DNA of 64,000 nucleotides from Bacillota bacterium. Lineage in GTDB: Bacteria > Bacillota > Clostridia > Lachnospirales > Lachnospiraceae. Shown here one piece after another: positions 43,309-51,911 of this stretch. The DNA is taken from the NCBI GenBank assembly GCA_023407575.1, contig JAEYLX010000006.1, positions 189,896 to 253,895 on the forward strand, read 5' to 3'. Under the pieces are notes generated by a model. That model made no database searches. It had not been told where the DNA came from and saw only the letters and a program-made list of their open reading frames with translations. The stretch's first letter is position 1, and each line of letters begins with the position of its first letter. Made by a program: the position numbers and the translations under genes.

Positions 43309-43680
43309 ATGCCAGCTTTTCCAAATCCATTCCAGGGGAATGTAGAGAAGAAAATGACAACAGCAGAATTAATTCAGGCAATCAGACTTAATATTGCCGG
43401 AGAACTTGAAGCAATCTATGTTTATGATGCTCATGTACGTGCTACAGACAATGAAATTGCAAAGAAAGTTATTGCAGAAATCCGTGATGAAGAAAAAGCC
43501 CATGTAGGTGAATTAATGACTCTTCTTCGTATTCTGGATCCTTCAGAAGCTGAACATTTTGAATCTGGAGAATCAGAAGTGAAAGAAATGCTTGAGGATT
43601 TAGGTATTTTAGATACGTTAAATGAATCTCCAGCTATTTCAAAGGATTCGCTAACTGTAGGAAGTTTAATTAAGCACTAG
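43309..43680 (+). CDS. encapsulin cargo: ferritin-like (EncFtn/rubrerythrin-type) protein with targeting peptide
   Basis: This 123-residue protein has two helices with the EncFtn-like metal pattern: ELEAIYVYDAHVRAT (Glu/Tyr/His) and IRDEEKAHVGELMTLLRILDP (ExxH), enough for half a ferroxidase site that is completed by dimerisation. The last ten or so residues, DSLTVGSLIKH, match the encapsulation peptide 'LTVGSLr' recognised inside encapsulin shells. It should oxidise Fe(II) or handle peroxide inside the shell. A good AAGGAGG precedes the start. The shell gene starts 30 bp downstream. Confidence 0.9.
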   Translation: MPAFPNPFQGNVEKKMTTAELIQAIRLNIAGELEAIYVYDAHVRATDNEIAKKVIAEIRDEEKAHVGELMTLLRILDPSEAEHFESGESEVKEMLEDLGILDTLNESPAISKDSLTVGSLIKH

Positions 43681-43710
43681 AATTATTTTAGCTATGAAAG
43701 GAGCAATATT

Positions 43711-44526
43711 ATGGATTATTTATCTAGAGAAGGTTCTCCTGTAGCAGAAGATTTATGGGGTCAGATTGATGCTACCGTAGTTAAAACTGCACGCAGTATT
43801 TTAACCGGAAGGAAATTCCTTCATATCTTTGGGCCACTTGGCATTGGAACCGAAAGCATTACCATTGATGACACAGATGAACTTGACGAAGTATACGAAA
43901 GTGGAATAATTACCACCAAAGGTAGAAAATACGTTGAAATTCCAACCTTATTTGATGATTTCACACTTTTCGCTAAGGATTTAGTAAAGAGTAAGCAACT
44001 AGGCTTTCCTATAGACTTATCCAAAGCTGCAACTGCTGCTGAAGCCATTGCTAGAAGAGAAGATAATTTTCTATTCTACGGTAATGAAAAACTTGGTTAT
44101 GAAGGGTTATTAACTGCCGAGGGAGTTAACCATTTAAAGAAATCAGACTGGTCAGCGGGTGAAAATGCATATACGGATATCGTAACCGCTTTAGAATTGC
44201 TTGCATCTGATGGTATCTATGGTAATTATGTATTGGTACTCAGCCCTGATTTGAATACCAAATTACAAAGAATTCAACCTGGTACCGGGTTATTGGAGAT
44301 TGACAGAATCAAGAAAGTTCTGCAGGACCGAGTATATTCAAATTCTGTACTTGGCGCAGGAAAAGCAGTTCTATTATGTTCCGATGAACGTAACATGGAT
44401 TTAGTAATCGGACAAGATTTATCAACCGCTTATCTGGAACAAAAAGACTTAAATCACAGCTTTAGAATTCTTGAAAGCGTATTACTTAGAATTAAACGTA
44501 AACAAGCAATTGTAGTATTTGATTAG
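43711..44526 (+). CDS. encapsulin nanocompartment shell protein (family 1)
   Basis: The 271-residue protein has the HK97-like capsid fold of family 1 encapsulins. Visible family features are the N-terminal MDYLSREGSPVAEDLWGQID, which lines the inner surface, TARSILTGRKFLHIFGPLG, the EIPTLFDDFTLFAKDL segment and the C-terminal DLNHSFRILESVLLRIKRKQ. It assembles into a protein shell around the ferritin-like cargo encoded directly upstream, and the pair should store or detoxify iron. The 30-bp gap with AAAGGAG indicates one transcript. Confidence 0.95.
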   Translation: MDYLSREGSPVAEDLWGQIDATVVKTARSILTGRKFLHIFGPLGIGTESITIDDTDELDEVYESGIITTKGRKYVEIPTLFDDFTLFAKDLVKSKQLGFPIDLSKAATAAEAIARREDNFLFYGNEKLGYEGLLTAEGVNHLKKSDWSAGENAYTDIVTALELLASDGIYGNYVLVLSPDLNTKLQRIQPGTGLLEIDRIKKVLQDRVYSNSVLGAGKAVLLCSDERNMDLVIGQDLSTAYLEQKDLNHSFRILESVLLRIKRKQAIVVFD

Positions 44527-44602
44527 TTGCTTAAAAATATAAAGAATATTTAATTTACAAAGCTTACCAACTTTTATACGAAGGATAAAATAGCAGAATA
44601 GA

Positions 44603-44646
44603 CTAAGAAAGCGTGCGGTAAAACTACCGCACGCTTTCTTAGTTGA
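44603..44646. terminator. strong bidirectional intrinsic terminator
   Basis: CTAAGAAAGCGTGCGGTA (44603-44620) and TACCGCACGCTTTCTTAG (44625-44642) form a perfect 18-bp stem with a 4-base loop. It separates the encapsulin operon from the convergent valS. Confidence 0.9.
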
Positions 44647-44656
44647 ATTATATAGA

Positions 44657-47320
44657 TTATTTGCTAAAATGCTCTAGTCTTTCACTTACCTGCTTCATCA
44701 TGTCATTATATTTATCAAGCTTCGCTCTTTCCTCCGCTAATTTGCTCTCCGGTGCTTTATTAACAAAGCTTGGATTCGCCAACATTCCGTTTACTCGCTT
44801 TAGTTCTCCTTCAAGACGAGCTTTTTCCTTCTGAAGACGTTCAATTTCCTTCTCGATATCCACCAAATCAGCAAACGGAATGTAAATTACCGCTCCTGCA
44901 ATTACAGTTGAAACAGCATCCTCTGGGATACCAGTTTTATCGCTCTGTACCAGAACTTCGTTTGCAAAACCTAGGGTAGCAAAGAATATTTTACTTGCTG
45001 TAAAGATTTCTCTTACTTCACTACTATCGGAAACCACAATGACTGTAGCTTTTCTGCTTGGTAATACATTCATTTCAGTACGAACGTTACGAATGCCTTT
45101 TACTGCTTCTTTAATAAGCTCAACTGCTTCTGCTTCTTTGGTATACTCATATGCTTCTTTGTAAACTGGCCAATCCGCAATCATGATGGACTCTGCCTCT
45201 GACTGACCAGACATTTCCTGTAAGGAGCAGAAAATTTCTTCTGTTACAAATGGCATATATGGATGTAAAAGTTTTAAAGAAGTAGTTAGAACATGCTTTA
45301 AAGTCCACAGAGCTGCTGCCTTTGTCTCATCTGTCTCACTATAAAGTCTTGGCTTCACCATCTCGATGTACCAGTCACAGAACTCTTCCCAGATGAAATC
45401 ATAAATCTTCTGAACAGCAATGCCCAGATCAAACCCTTCCATGTTCTCAGTAGCTTCCTTTGCAAGGGAATTTACTCTGGATAAAATCCATTTGTCTGCA
45501 ATTGTTAATAAGCTTTCATCCAGACTTTCTTTAATTTCTGCCTTTTCCAGATTCATCATGATAAAGCGGGAAGCATTCCATACCTTATTTGCAAAATTTC
45601 TGCAAGACTCCACTCTTTCCCAGTAAAAACGCATATCGTTGCCAGGTGCATTTCCCATGATTAAACTTAGTCGAAGTGCATCTGCACCGTATTTATCAAT
45701 TACCTCCAATGGGTCAATTCCGTTACCAAGGGATTTACTCATCTTAAGACCCTTGGAATCACGAACAAGTCCGTGCATTAATACCTTACTAAAGGGTTTT
45801 TTGCCTGTATGTGCATATCCCGAGAATATCATACGAAGCACCCAGAAGAAGATAATATCGTATCCGGTAACTAGAACTGAAGTTGGATAGAAATAATCCA
45901 AATCCTCTGTTTCATTTGGCCAGCCAAGAGTAGAGAAGGGCCATAGAGCAGAGCTAAACCAGGTATCTAAGGTATCCTCATCCTGCTTAAAGTGAGTATG
46001 ACCACAACTACTACAGGTCTCAGGTGCCTCCTTAGAAACAGTTACCTCACCACATTTGTCACAGTACCAGGCTGGAATTCTATGTCCCCACCATAACTGT
46101 CTGGAAATACACCAGTCTCTGATATTATCAGCCCAATTAAAGTATATTTTATCAAAGCGTTCTGGCACAAATTGAATTTCACCAGACTTAACACTTGAAA
46201 TTGCAGGTTTAATTAACTCCTCCATCTTAACAAACCATTGTTGTTTAATAAGAGGCTCTACTGTAGTCTTACAACGATCATGCGTACCAACATTATGGGA
46301 GTGATCTTCAATCTTCACTAAAAAACCCAGTTCATTAAGCTCGCTAACAATCGCCTTACGGGCCTCATAACGACTCATTCCTACATATTTTCCACCATTT
46401 GCATTAATTGTGGCATCATCATTCATAACATTGATTTCAGGAAGATTATGTCTCTTTCCTACTTCAAAGTCATTTGGATCATGTGCTGGTGTTATCTTAA
46501 CCACACCTGTTCCAAATTCTTTATCTACGTAAGTATCAGCAATAACAGGAATTTCTTTATTCATAAGTGGAAGTAAAACCATCTTGCCAATAAGATGCTG
46601 ATATCTCTCGTCTTCTGGATGAACTGCTACTGCTGTATCACCAAGCATAGTCTCCGGTCTAGTGGTAGCCACTTCAACATAACCCTCTTCTCCAACAATT
46701 GGATACTTAATATGCCAGAAATGACCTGCCTGCTCCTCATGTTCCACCTCTGCATCGGAAATTGTAGTCTTACAAACCGGACACCAGTTAATAATTTTAG
46801 ATCCCTTATAGATATGACCTTCTTTATGGAGTTTAATGAACACTTCATTAACAGCCTCATTACAACCCTCATCCATGGTAAAACGTTCTCTTTCCCAGTC
46901 ACAGGAAGAACCTAATTTCTTAAGCTGTGATATAATTCTACCGCCATATTCTTCTTTCCACTCCCAAGCCTTAACAAGGAACTCCTCCCTGGTAAGATCC
47001 TCCTTTTGAATTCCTTCTTTTCTCAACATCTCAAGGATCTTAACTTCAGTTGCTATACTGGCATGATCAGTTCCCGGCTGCCAAAGTGCATTATAACCCT
47101 GCATTCTCTTAAATCGAATTAAAATATCCTGTAAAGTGTTATCCAGTGCATGCCCCATATGAAGCTGTCCTGTAATGTTTGGAGGTGGGATTACAATAGT
47201 AAAAGGTTTCTTACTTCTATCCACCTTTGCATGAAAATATTTCTTCTCCATCCACTTTTCATATTGTTTTTCTTCAATATTTTTTGGGTCATAGGTTTTT
47301 GCTAATTCTTTTTCCATCAT
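44657..47320 (-). CDS. valS: valyl-tRNA synthetase
   Basis: ValS attaches valine to tRNA-Val. The 887-residue class I synthetase has the HIGH motif in PNITGQLHMGHALDNTLQD, an editing domain around VATTRPETMLGDTAVAVHP, the zinc-binding WYCDKCGEVTVSKEAPETCS region, KMSKS in GLKMSKSLGNGIDPLEV, and a C-terminal coiled-coil tRNA arm (EKEIERLQKEKARLEGELKR). AAAGGAA lies just before two adjacent ATGs (47320 and 47317), and either could be used. A T-box leader controls it. Confidence 0.96.
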   Translation of the reverse strand: MMEKELAKTYDPKNIEEKQYEKWMEKKYFHAKVDRSKKPFTIVIPPPNITGQLHMGHALDNTLQDILIRFKRMQGYNALWQPGTDHASIATEVKILEMLRKEGIQKEDLTREEFLVKAWEWKEEYGGRIISQLKKLGSSCDWERERFTMDEGCNEAVNEVFIKLHKEGHIYKGSKIINWCPVCKTTISDAEVEHEEQAGHFWHIKYPIVGEEGYVEVATTRPETMLGDTAVAVHPEDERYQHLIGKMVLLPLMNKEIPVIADTYVDKEFGTGVVKITPAHDPNDFEVGKRHNLPEINVMNDDATINANGGKYVGMSRYEARKAIVSELNELGFLVKIEDHSHNVGTHDRCKTTVEPLIKQQWFVKMEELIKPAISSVKSGEIQFVPERFDKIYFNWADNIRDWCISRQLWWGHRIPAWYCDKCGEVTVSKEAPETCSSCGHTHFKQDEDTLDTWFSSALWPFSTLGWPNETEDLDYFYPTSVLVTGYDIIFFWVLRMIFSGYAHTGKKPFSKVLMHGLVRDSKGLKMSKSLGNGIDPLEVIDKYGADALRLSLIMGNAPGNDMRFYWERVESCRNFANKVWNASRFIMMNLEKAEIKESLDESLLTIADKWILSRVNSLAKEATENMEGFDLGIAVQKIYDFIWEEFCDWYIEMVKPRLYSETDETKAAALWTLKHVLTTSLKLLHPYMPFVTEEIFCSLQEMSGQSEAESIMIADWPVYKEAYEYTKEAEAVELIKEAVKGIRNVRTEMNVLPSRKATVIVVSDSSEVREIFTASKIFFATLGFANEVLVQSDKTGIPEDAVSTVIAGAVIYIPFADLVDIEKEIERLQKEKARLEGELKRVNGMLANPSFVNKAPESKLAEERAKLDKYNDMMKQVSERLEHFSK

Positions 47321-47423
47321 ACTGTTCCTTTCAATTAAAAATAGATTCTTTTTAATCAATTAATAATACTTTCCTTCTTCCTTTTCTGATACAAGGCTTT
47401 GCGCAATCGACATCGCTATAATT

Positions 47424-47690
47424 ACACAAAAAAAGGTTCTTCGTCGCAAAGGACGAAGAACCGTGGTACCACCTTTATTTATGGCTTGCGTGTATAAAAG
47501 ACAAGTCATCTCTTTGTCTGTAACGGGACTTCCCGGTATCACCTACACGCCTTACGGTTTCAGAAATACTGTTCCAGAGCTACCTTCAATAAGCTTGCCT
47601 TAGACCACCTTTCAGCCGGTGAGCGGTCCTCTCTGATAAGCTGCCCTTATCTAATCCTCTCCATCAATACATTTAACAATATAATAGTTA
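47424..47690 (-). ncRNA. T-box riboswitch, valine-type, controlling valS
   Basis: In the valS leader the T-box core GGTGGTACCACGG (plus 47461-47473) is followed by an 11-bp terminator stem (GGTTCTTCGTC/GACGAAGAACC, plus 47435-47445 with 47452-47462) and seven T residues (47428-47434). Upstream a long stem I lies at about 47570-47665, with an AAGG-GUA-G specifier-loop-like segment, so GUA (plus 47581-47583) is the likely valine codon. Uncharged tRNA-Val would favour the antiterminator. Confidence 0.88.
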
Positions 47691-47691
47691 T

Positions 47692-47720
47692 ATCTTATGC
47701 AATGTTTTTCAATCTGTCAA
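47692..47720 (-). promoter_or_regulatory. sigma-A promoter of the valS T-box leader
   Basis: Minus-strand TTGACA (plus 47715-47720) and TAAGAT (plus 47692-47697) have a 17-bp spacer and sit immediately before the T-box leader. Confidence 0.85.
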
Positions 47721-47797
47721 GGGTGTTTTTCTTGTAATGCGTAAACAAAAGCGAGCTTTCTGCTTTTATTGTATTAAAAATTTGCCTAGCTAAACTA

Positions 47798-49654
47798 TTA
47801 TTTAAAATAAAGGGCAAAATCATAGTACATTGTGCTACTCATATCTGTCTTGCTGGTGTTTACTACAATCCAATAATCACCGCTGGTTAGTAGTTTTTCT
47901 AACGTTCTATAATTATATCCATCTACTGTGAGAGTAGTTGTAGTTGCTACCACATTAGAGTTTGCATCAATTATTTTAAAGTCAAAAGTACTAAAGTCAG
48001 CTTGCTTATATGGATACCCTGTAATATTAACAACCTTATCACCAGTTACTTTCAAATGATAATAATCCGTATTTACATATTTAAACCAACCTGATACAAA
48101 GGTATCTTCATCAATTATCTGCGCAGTCTCCATTGACCAGCTCTTATCAATATTTTCAAAGACATATCGATATTTATCAGCCTTCACATTGGACTTAAAA
48201 TAATCATCAGGCTTTATAGGTGAAGCAAAACTAACATCCCAACACTGAAATACTTCCACTGCAAAATTAAGATTTTGTCCGTTTATTAGGGTAAAAGTAT
48301 TCACTCCAACTACTTCACCATAAGCATTAATTAACGGACCACCACTGTTTCCACCTGAGATTGGAGCAGATGTTTGTATATAATTAACCCCATTAGAAAC
48401 ACGGGATGCTGCAGAAATTATACCATCAGAAATAGTTCCTGTTAACCCCTGTGAACTACCCAAAGCATATACCTTATCCCCAGCTGCAACGTCTCCATAA
48501 TAAGTTCTTAAGTGATCTGTAACTGCATCAATGGATAACCATGCAATATCCAAATCCTTATCATATCCTAAAATGGTTTCAACCGTATATTCATATCCAT
48601 CACTGGTATAAACTCTAATGTCTGTTGCTCCCTCTATAACATGGTAATTGGTTATAAGGATTCCACTATATACAAAGAAGCCTGACCCAATGACCAAATC
48701 ACCATCATTTGTTAATACCTCAAGCTCTACTACAGAGGAGATGCTCTTTTTATAAATCTCAGAAGGGCTTAGTTCTTTTGCTTCTGCAGCTCTCTCTTTT
48801 GGCTCCTCCACTACTGTTACATTGATAACAAGTTTTTCACTGCTATCTGTGGTGGTAAGAGTAATTGTTGTTGTTCCAACACTATTAGGGGCAATTAACA
48901 ATGGCAAGGTGTCGCCAGACCAATTACCCCATTGACACCAGGCAATACCCTTGTCAGCCTCTTTGAAGTATATCGTATCTTCGTCTCCAAGGTTTGGCAC
49001 CTTAATATAGATAATAGTATCGTCATAAATTGTAAGGTCGGTAATTGCTGTTGACATTCTTGCTTCTTTAACTGTAACCTTGGTGGTTATTTTAAGTTTA
49101 CCTGCAGATGCAGTTACGGTAACTGTTCCCTTTTTTAGTGCTTTAAATTCACCAGTTACACCATCAATTGACGCAAGAGATGTATCAGAAACCTGCCAGG
49201 TTACTTTACTATCAGAACCAGTAACAGAAGCTGTAAAAGTATATGTACCACCGACGATAAGACTATCTGTCTTTTTTGTTATCTTAATAACCGGTGTATC
49301 AACAGTTACTTTAATTTTGGAGGTATACGACTTTTTGTTCTGTTTCATTGTTATACTTACGGTTGTACTGCCCTTTGCAACTGCTGTAATAACACCTTTA
49401 TTACTTACTTTAGCTATCTTAGTATTACTGGATTTGTAGGTGACAGTTGCTGTCTTAGATAAGTTGTTAAATTTCACCTGATAGGTTTTATAGCCTACAT
49501 ATAGACTCACTTTGTCCACGGTAGCAGTTGGACTAGATGAGTTAGTTGCTGCCATAGCAATTTCGGTAGTACTTAGAATACCTATCCCCGGAGCGGAAAT
49601 CGATAAAAGTAAAACCATTATCATACTCAAACATATCTTTTGAATTTTTTTCAT
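47798..49654 (-). CDS. secreted trypsin-like serine protease with Ig-like and PPC-like domains
   Basis: The 618-residue protein starts with a signal peptide (ICLSMIMVLLLSISAPGIG). Two Big_2-type Ig-like domains follow (about residues 45-118 and 121-196, each ending in 'VTVSITMK..K.' or 'VTVTASAG'), then a third beta-domain (205-282). The S1C/HtrA-like protease domain has GILITNYHVIEG (His338), DKDLDIAWLSID (Asp369) and APISGGNSGGPLIN (Ser437). The C-terminal 115 residues resemble a pre-peptidase C-terminal (PPC) domain. No sortase motif is seen. GGAGGGT precedes the ATG at 49654. It lies 180 bp beyond the four-gene ATPase operon and could be part of it or separate. Confidence 0.88.
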   Translation of the reverse strand: MKKIQKICLSMIMVLLLSISAPGIGILSTTEIAMAATNSSSPTATVDKVSLYVGYKTYQVKFNNLSKTATVTYKSSNTKIAKVSNKGVITAVAKGSTTVSITMKQNKKSYTSKIKVTVDTPVIKITKKTDSLIVGGTYTFTASVTGSDSKVTWQVSDTSLASIDGVTGEFKALKKGTVTVTASAGKLKITTKVTVKEARMSTAITDLTIYDDTIIYIKVPNLGDEDTIYFKEADKGIAWCQWGNWSGDTLPLLIAPNSVGTTTITLTTTDSSEKLVINVTVVEEPKERAAEAKELSPSEIYKKSISSVVELEVLTNDGDLVIGSGFFVYSGILITNYHVIEGATDIRVYTSDGYEYTVETILGYDKDLDIAWLSIDAVTDHLRTYYGDVAAGDKVYALGSSQGLTGTISDGIISAASRVSNGVNYIQTSAPISGGNSGGPLINAYGEVVGVNTFTLINGQNLNFAVEVFQCWDVSFASPIKPDDYFKSNVKADKYRYVFENIDKSWSMETAQIIDEDTFVSGWFKYVNTDYYHLKVTGDKVVNITGYPYKQADFSTFDFKIIDANSNVVATTTTLTVDGYNYRTLEKLLTSGDYWIVVNTSKTDMSSTMYYDFALYFK

Positions 49655-49833
49655 AAATACCCTCCATTTGTTAGTAATTACTATCATATTCCAAATTCTT
49701 ATTGTCTTCAAGAAAAATCACAAATATTTCAAAGATTTATCAAATTTTGTTTCATAAGTTACAATATATCTTATATAAAATAGTTAAATAGATAAGAGTA
49801 CCTATTCTCCAAAGGTACCCCCATCTAATTTTT

Positions 49834-51012
49834 CTAGAGATTAATTTTAAATTGACGCAGCATTGCCTCTGCATCCACTTCAGAATCCGGATATTCCCTC
49901 ATTGTTTTTGTAATTGCCTTCTCTGCTTTTTCCTTTTGCAATGTGTTTAAATCAATTCTTTCTCTAAGTTTCTGTCTGCGAATATTTAAACGATGTCGTA
50001 CATCAGCCATTTCCTTCCTTTCAAGGATTGCATTACTTTGAAAAATCCATATCTCAGCATCATTTATCATGAATTTTTTTAGCTCTTGTATTAACAATTT
50101 ATTATAATATTCCAGTAAATCCGTACTTTTTTGATATCGTCTACTCTCATCCTTCAGCTTTACAAACTCTTCCCAATGAGCTTTTAGCTGCTCATAACTA
50201 TCCACCATGTACTTATTATAGGTGTACTCCAGATAGTTACGGTTATTCACTGCCTTTATCTTGACTTTATTCATTAAAAGAATTTGTCTATTCTGTTTTA
50301 AATATAGATATCTATTACTGGAAATGTTCTTCCTTGCTTCCAAAAAGATTACTATCGCGATAATCATCCCCATGAGCACAGTTAACAAAAATGGAAGCGT
50401 AAAGTCTGTCTCAGAGTTGGAGGATATAACCACGAACATTATAAACAATCCAATAACTACTAAACTTGCAACAACTGCAATACCTTTTAAGAATGCCTGC
50501 TTACTTAATATATCTTCTTGTTCCTCGTCCAACTTTTCTCTTTCTTTATCCAAATGCTCGATATCTTGCTCAATTACTGCTTTGAATTTCTCCGCATCTC
50601 TCATGGAGGGAAGTTCTTTGGGTATTTGTAATTCATAGTGTTCAAATAAGCGATAATGCTTGTCAGATATATTTGTGCTTTTGTTATGTTGTTTGTAACG
50701 TTCCTTGGTTAAATTATAGATATTACGAGCTGCATCCTCCATCACACCCCTTTGCTCCAGGGGTATTAGATCAATTTTCTGCATATCCGTTAGATAGGAG
50801 GTTACGGCTTGATACTCTGCCTTAGCTTCTTCAATCTGCTGATTACTCTCTTGATATAGCTCACAATGCTCCTTTATATAGACTATTCGATCCGAAGGTG
50901 ACTCTAACCTAGGTGATATACGAGATTTGCTTTTCTCGTCATCCATAATTGGTGAGGCAATCTTTTCATCAAAAACCTTATTCTTTTTCTGCGACTTTCG
51001 AAAGAATCCCAT
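49834..51012 (-). CDS. coiled-coil membrane protein of an uncharacterised ATPase operon
   Basis: I do not recognise a family. The 392-residue protein has a long charged N-terminal half (about residues 1-170, mostly helical, ending in HLDKEREKLDEEQEDILSKQ), two adjacent membrane helices (LKGIAVVASLVVIGLFIMFVV and LPFLLTVLMGMIIAIVIFLE, about 176-228) and a second long coiled-coil half. Both long halves should be cytoplasmic with the helices forming a hairpin. AAAGGAA lies 5 bp before the ATG at 51012. It is the last gene of a four-gene operon and is probably the membrane anchor of that complex. Confidence 0.75.
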   Translation of the reverse strand: MGFFRKSQKKNKVFDEKIASPIMDDEKSKSRISPRLESPSDRIVYIKEHCELYQESNQQIEEAKAEYQAVTSYLTDMQKIDLIPLEQRGVMEDAARNIYNLTKERYKQHNKSTNISDKHYRLFEHYELQIPKELPSMRDAEKFKAVIEQDIEHLDKEREKLDEEQEDILSKQAFLKGIAVVASLVVIGLFIMFVVISSNSETDFTLPFLLTVLMGMIIAIVIFLEARKNISSNRYLYLKQNRQILLMNKVKIKAVNNRNYLEYTYNKYMVDSYEQLKAHWEEFVKLKDESRRYQKSTDLLEYYNKLLIQELKKFMINDAEIWIFQSNAILERKEMADVRHRLNIRRQKLRERIDLNTLQKEKAEKAITKTMREYPDSEVDAEAMLRQFKINL

Positions 51013-51066
51013 GTGCATTCCTTTCTAATTCCATTGGTATCATATGGTGGTTAATGATACTCTATA

Positions 51067-51897
51067 TTAAAGCTGTCTTAGTTTCAGCTTCCAGGACATT
51101 ATCATTTCTTCTCTTCTTTTATAGTATTGCTCATTTTGCTGCTGTTCTTTCAGTTCTTTTATCTTGTTAAGTTCTTTCATTTGTTTTGACGAATACGCTT
51201 GATCTTCAAATATATTTATTTCATCATTAATATGATTTATCACTTCACTGCTCACCTGATAGTCTCTACACTTATCTATAAACTCCTGATCAGCATGAGT
51301 TAACTTCAAGCTATAAAGATATTGTTTTAAACTTTCTTCTTTATGGTTTCTCTCAAAGGCTTGCCAAAAATATTTTGAAGCTTCCAATAATCCTGTTAAA
51401 TTAGCTTTGGTAACAGCAAGGTTATGATAGACATCCCCATATTCCTCAGGCGATAATTCTATGGCATCTTTTGAATGAAGTAGTTTTTCATACTCAACCT
51501 CTGCTTCTACAAAACGCCCATTCATAAGGAAATTATCGGCTTTTAACCATATTCTTTTCACCTTTGACATTCCTAATGCTCGGTCCAGTATTTTAAGCAT
51601 TCCTTTAATTTCTGCTTCGGTATAATAATCTGAGCTGCACATGATTACAGTTATCAGTGTCTTGAGGTCAGCGTGCTGCTTTTTTAATTGTCTTAATTTA
51701 TTAGCTCTTTCAGGCAGCTTTAATTCCAATTCAATCCAATCAAAGAGCTCCTCCCCTATCATCTCCATTTCAATCAGATAAACATGATGATAAAGAAAAA
51801 AGCAAAGTTCTTCAATTGAATAAATTCGTATTCCTCCGGACTGGAATCCAAAGGGTTTGTTTGTTCTTTCGCCACTGCAAAGTATCAGCTTCCCCAT
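51067..51897 (-). CDS. TPR-like helical protein of the uncharacterised ATPase operon
   Basis: The 276-residue soluble protein starts MGKLILCSGERTNKPFGFQ, then is entirely helical. Residues of about 130-190 look like tetratricopeptide repeats (WLKADNFLMNGRFVEAEVEY, EYGDVYHNLAVTKANLTG, LEASKYFWQAFERN). The C-terminus is a charged coiled coil (KELNKIKELKEQQQNEQYYK). No catalytic motif is seen, so it is a likely adaptor. It lies 14 bp after the actin-like ATPase gene and 54 bp before the coiled-coil membrane-protein gene, with AAAGGAG in front of the start. Confidence 0.72.
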   Translation of the reverse strand: MGKLILCSGERTNKPFGFQSGGIRIYSIEELCFFLYHHVYLIEMEMIGEELFDWIELELKLPERANKLRQLKKQHADLKTLITVIMCSSDYYTEAEIKGMLKILDRALGMSKVKRIWLKADNFLMNGRFVEAEVEYEKLLHSKDAIELSPEEYGDVYHNLAVTKANLTGLLEASKYFWQAFERNHKEESLKQYLYSLKLTHADQEFIDKCRDYQVSSEVINHINDEINIFEDQAYSSKQMKELNKIKELKEQQQNEQYYKRREEMIMSWKLKLRQL

Positions 51898-51911
51898 GGT
51901 TGCTCCTTTAA

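Noticed and set aside
47360..47542. 60-residue minus-strand open frame upstream of valS
   Set aside because: It lies wholly inside the T-box terminator and antiterminator and has no ribosome binding site.
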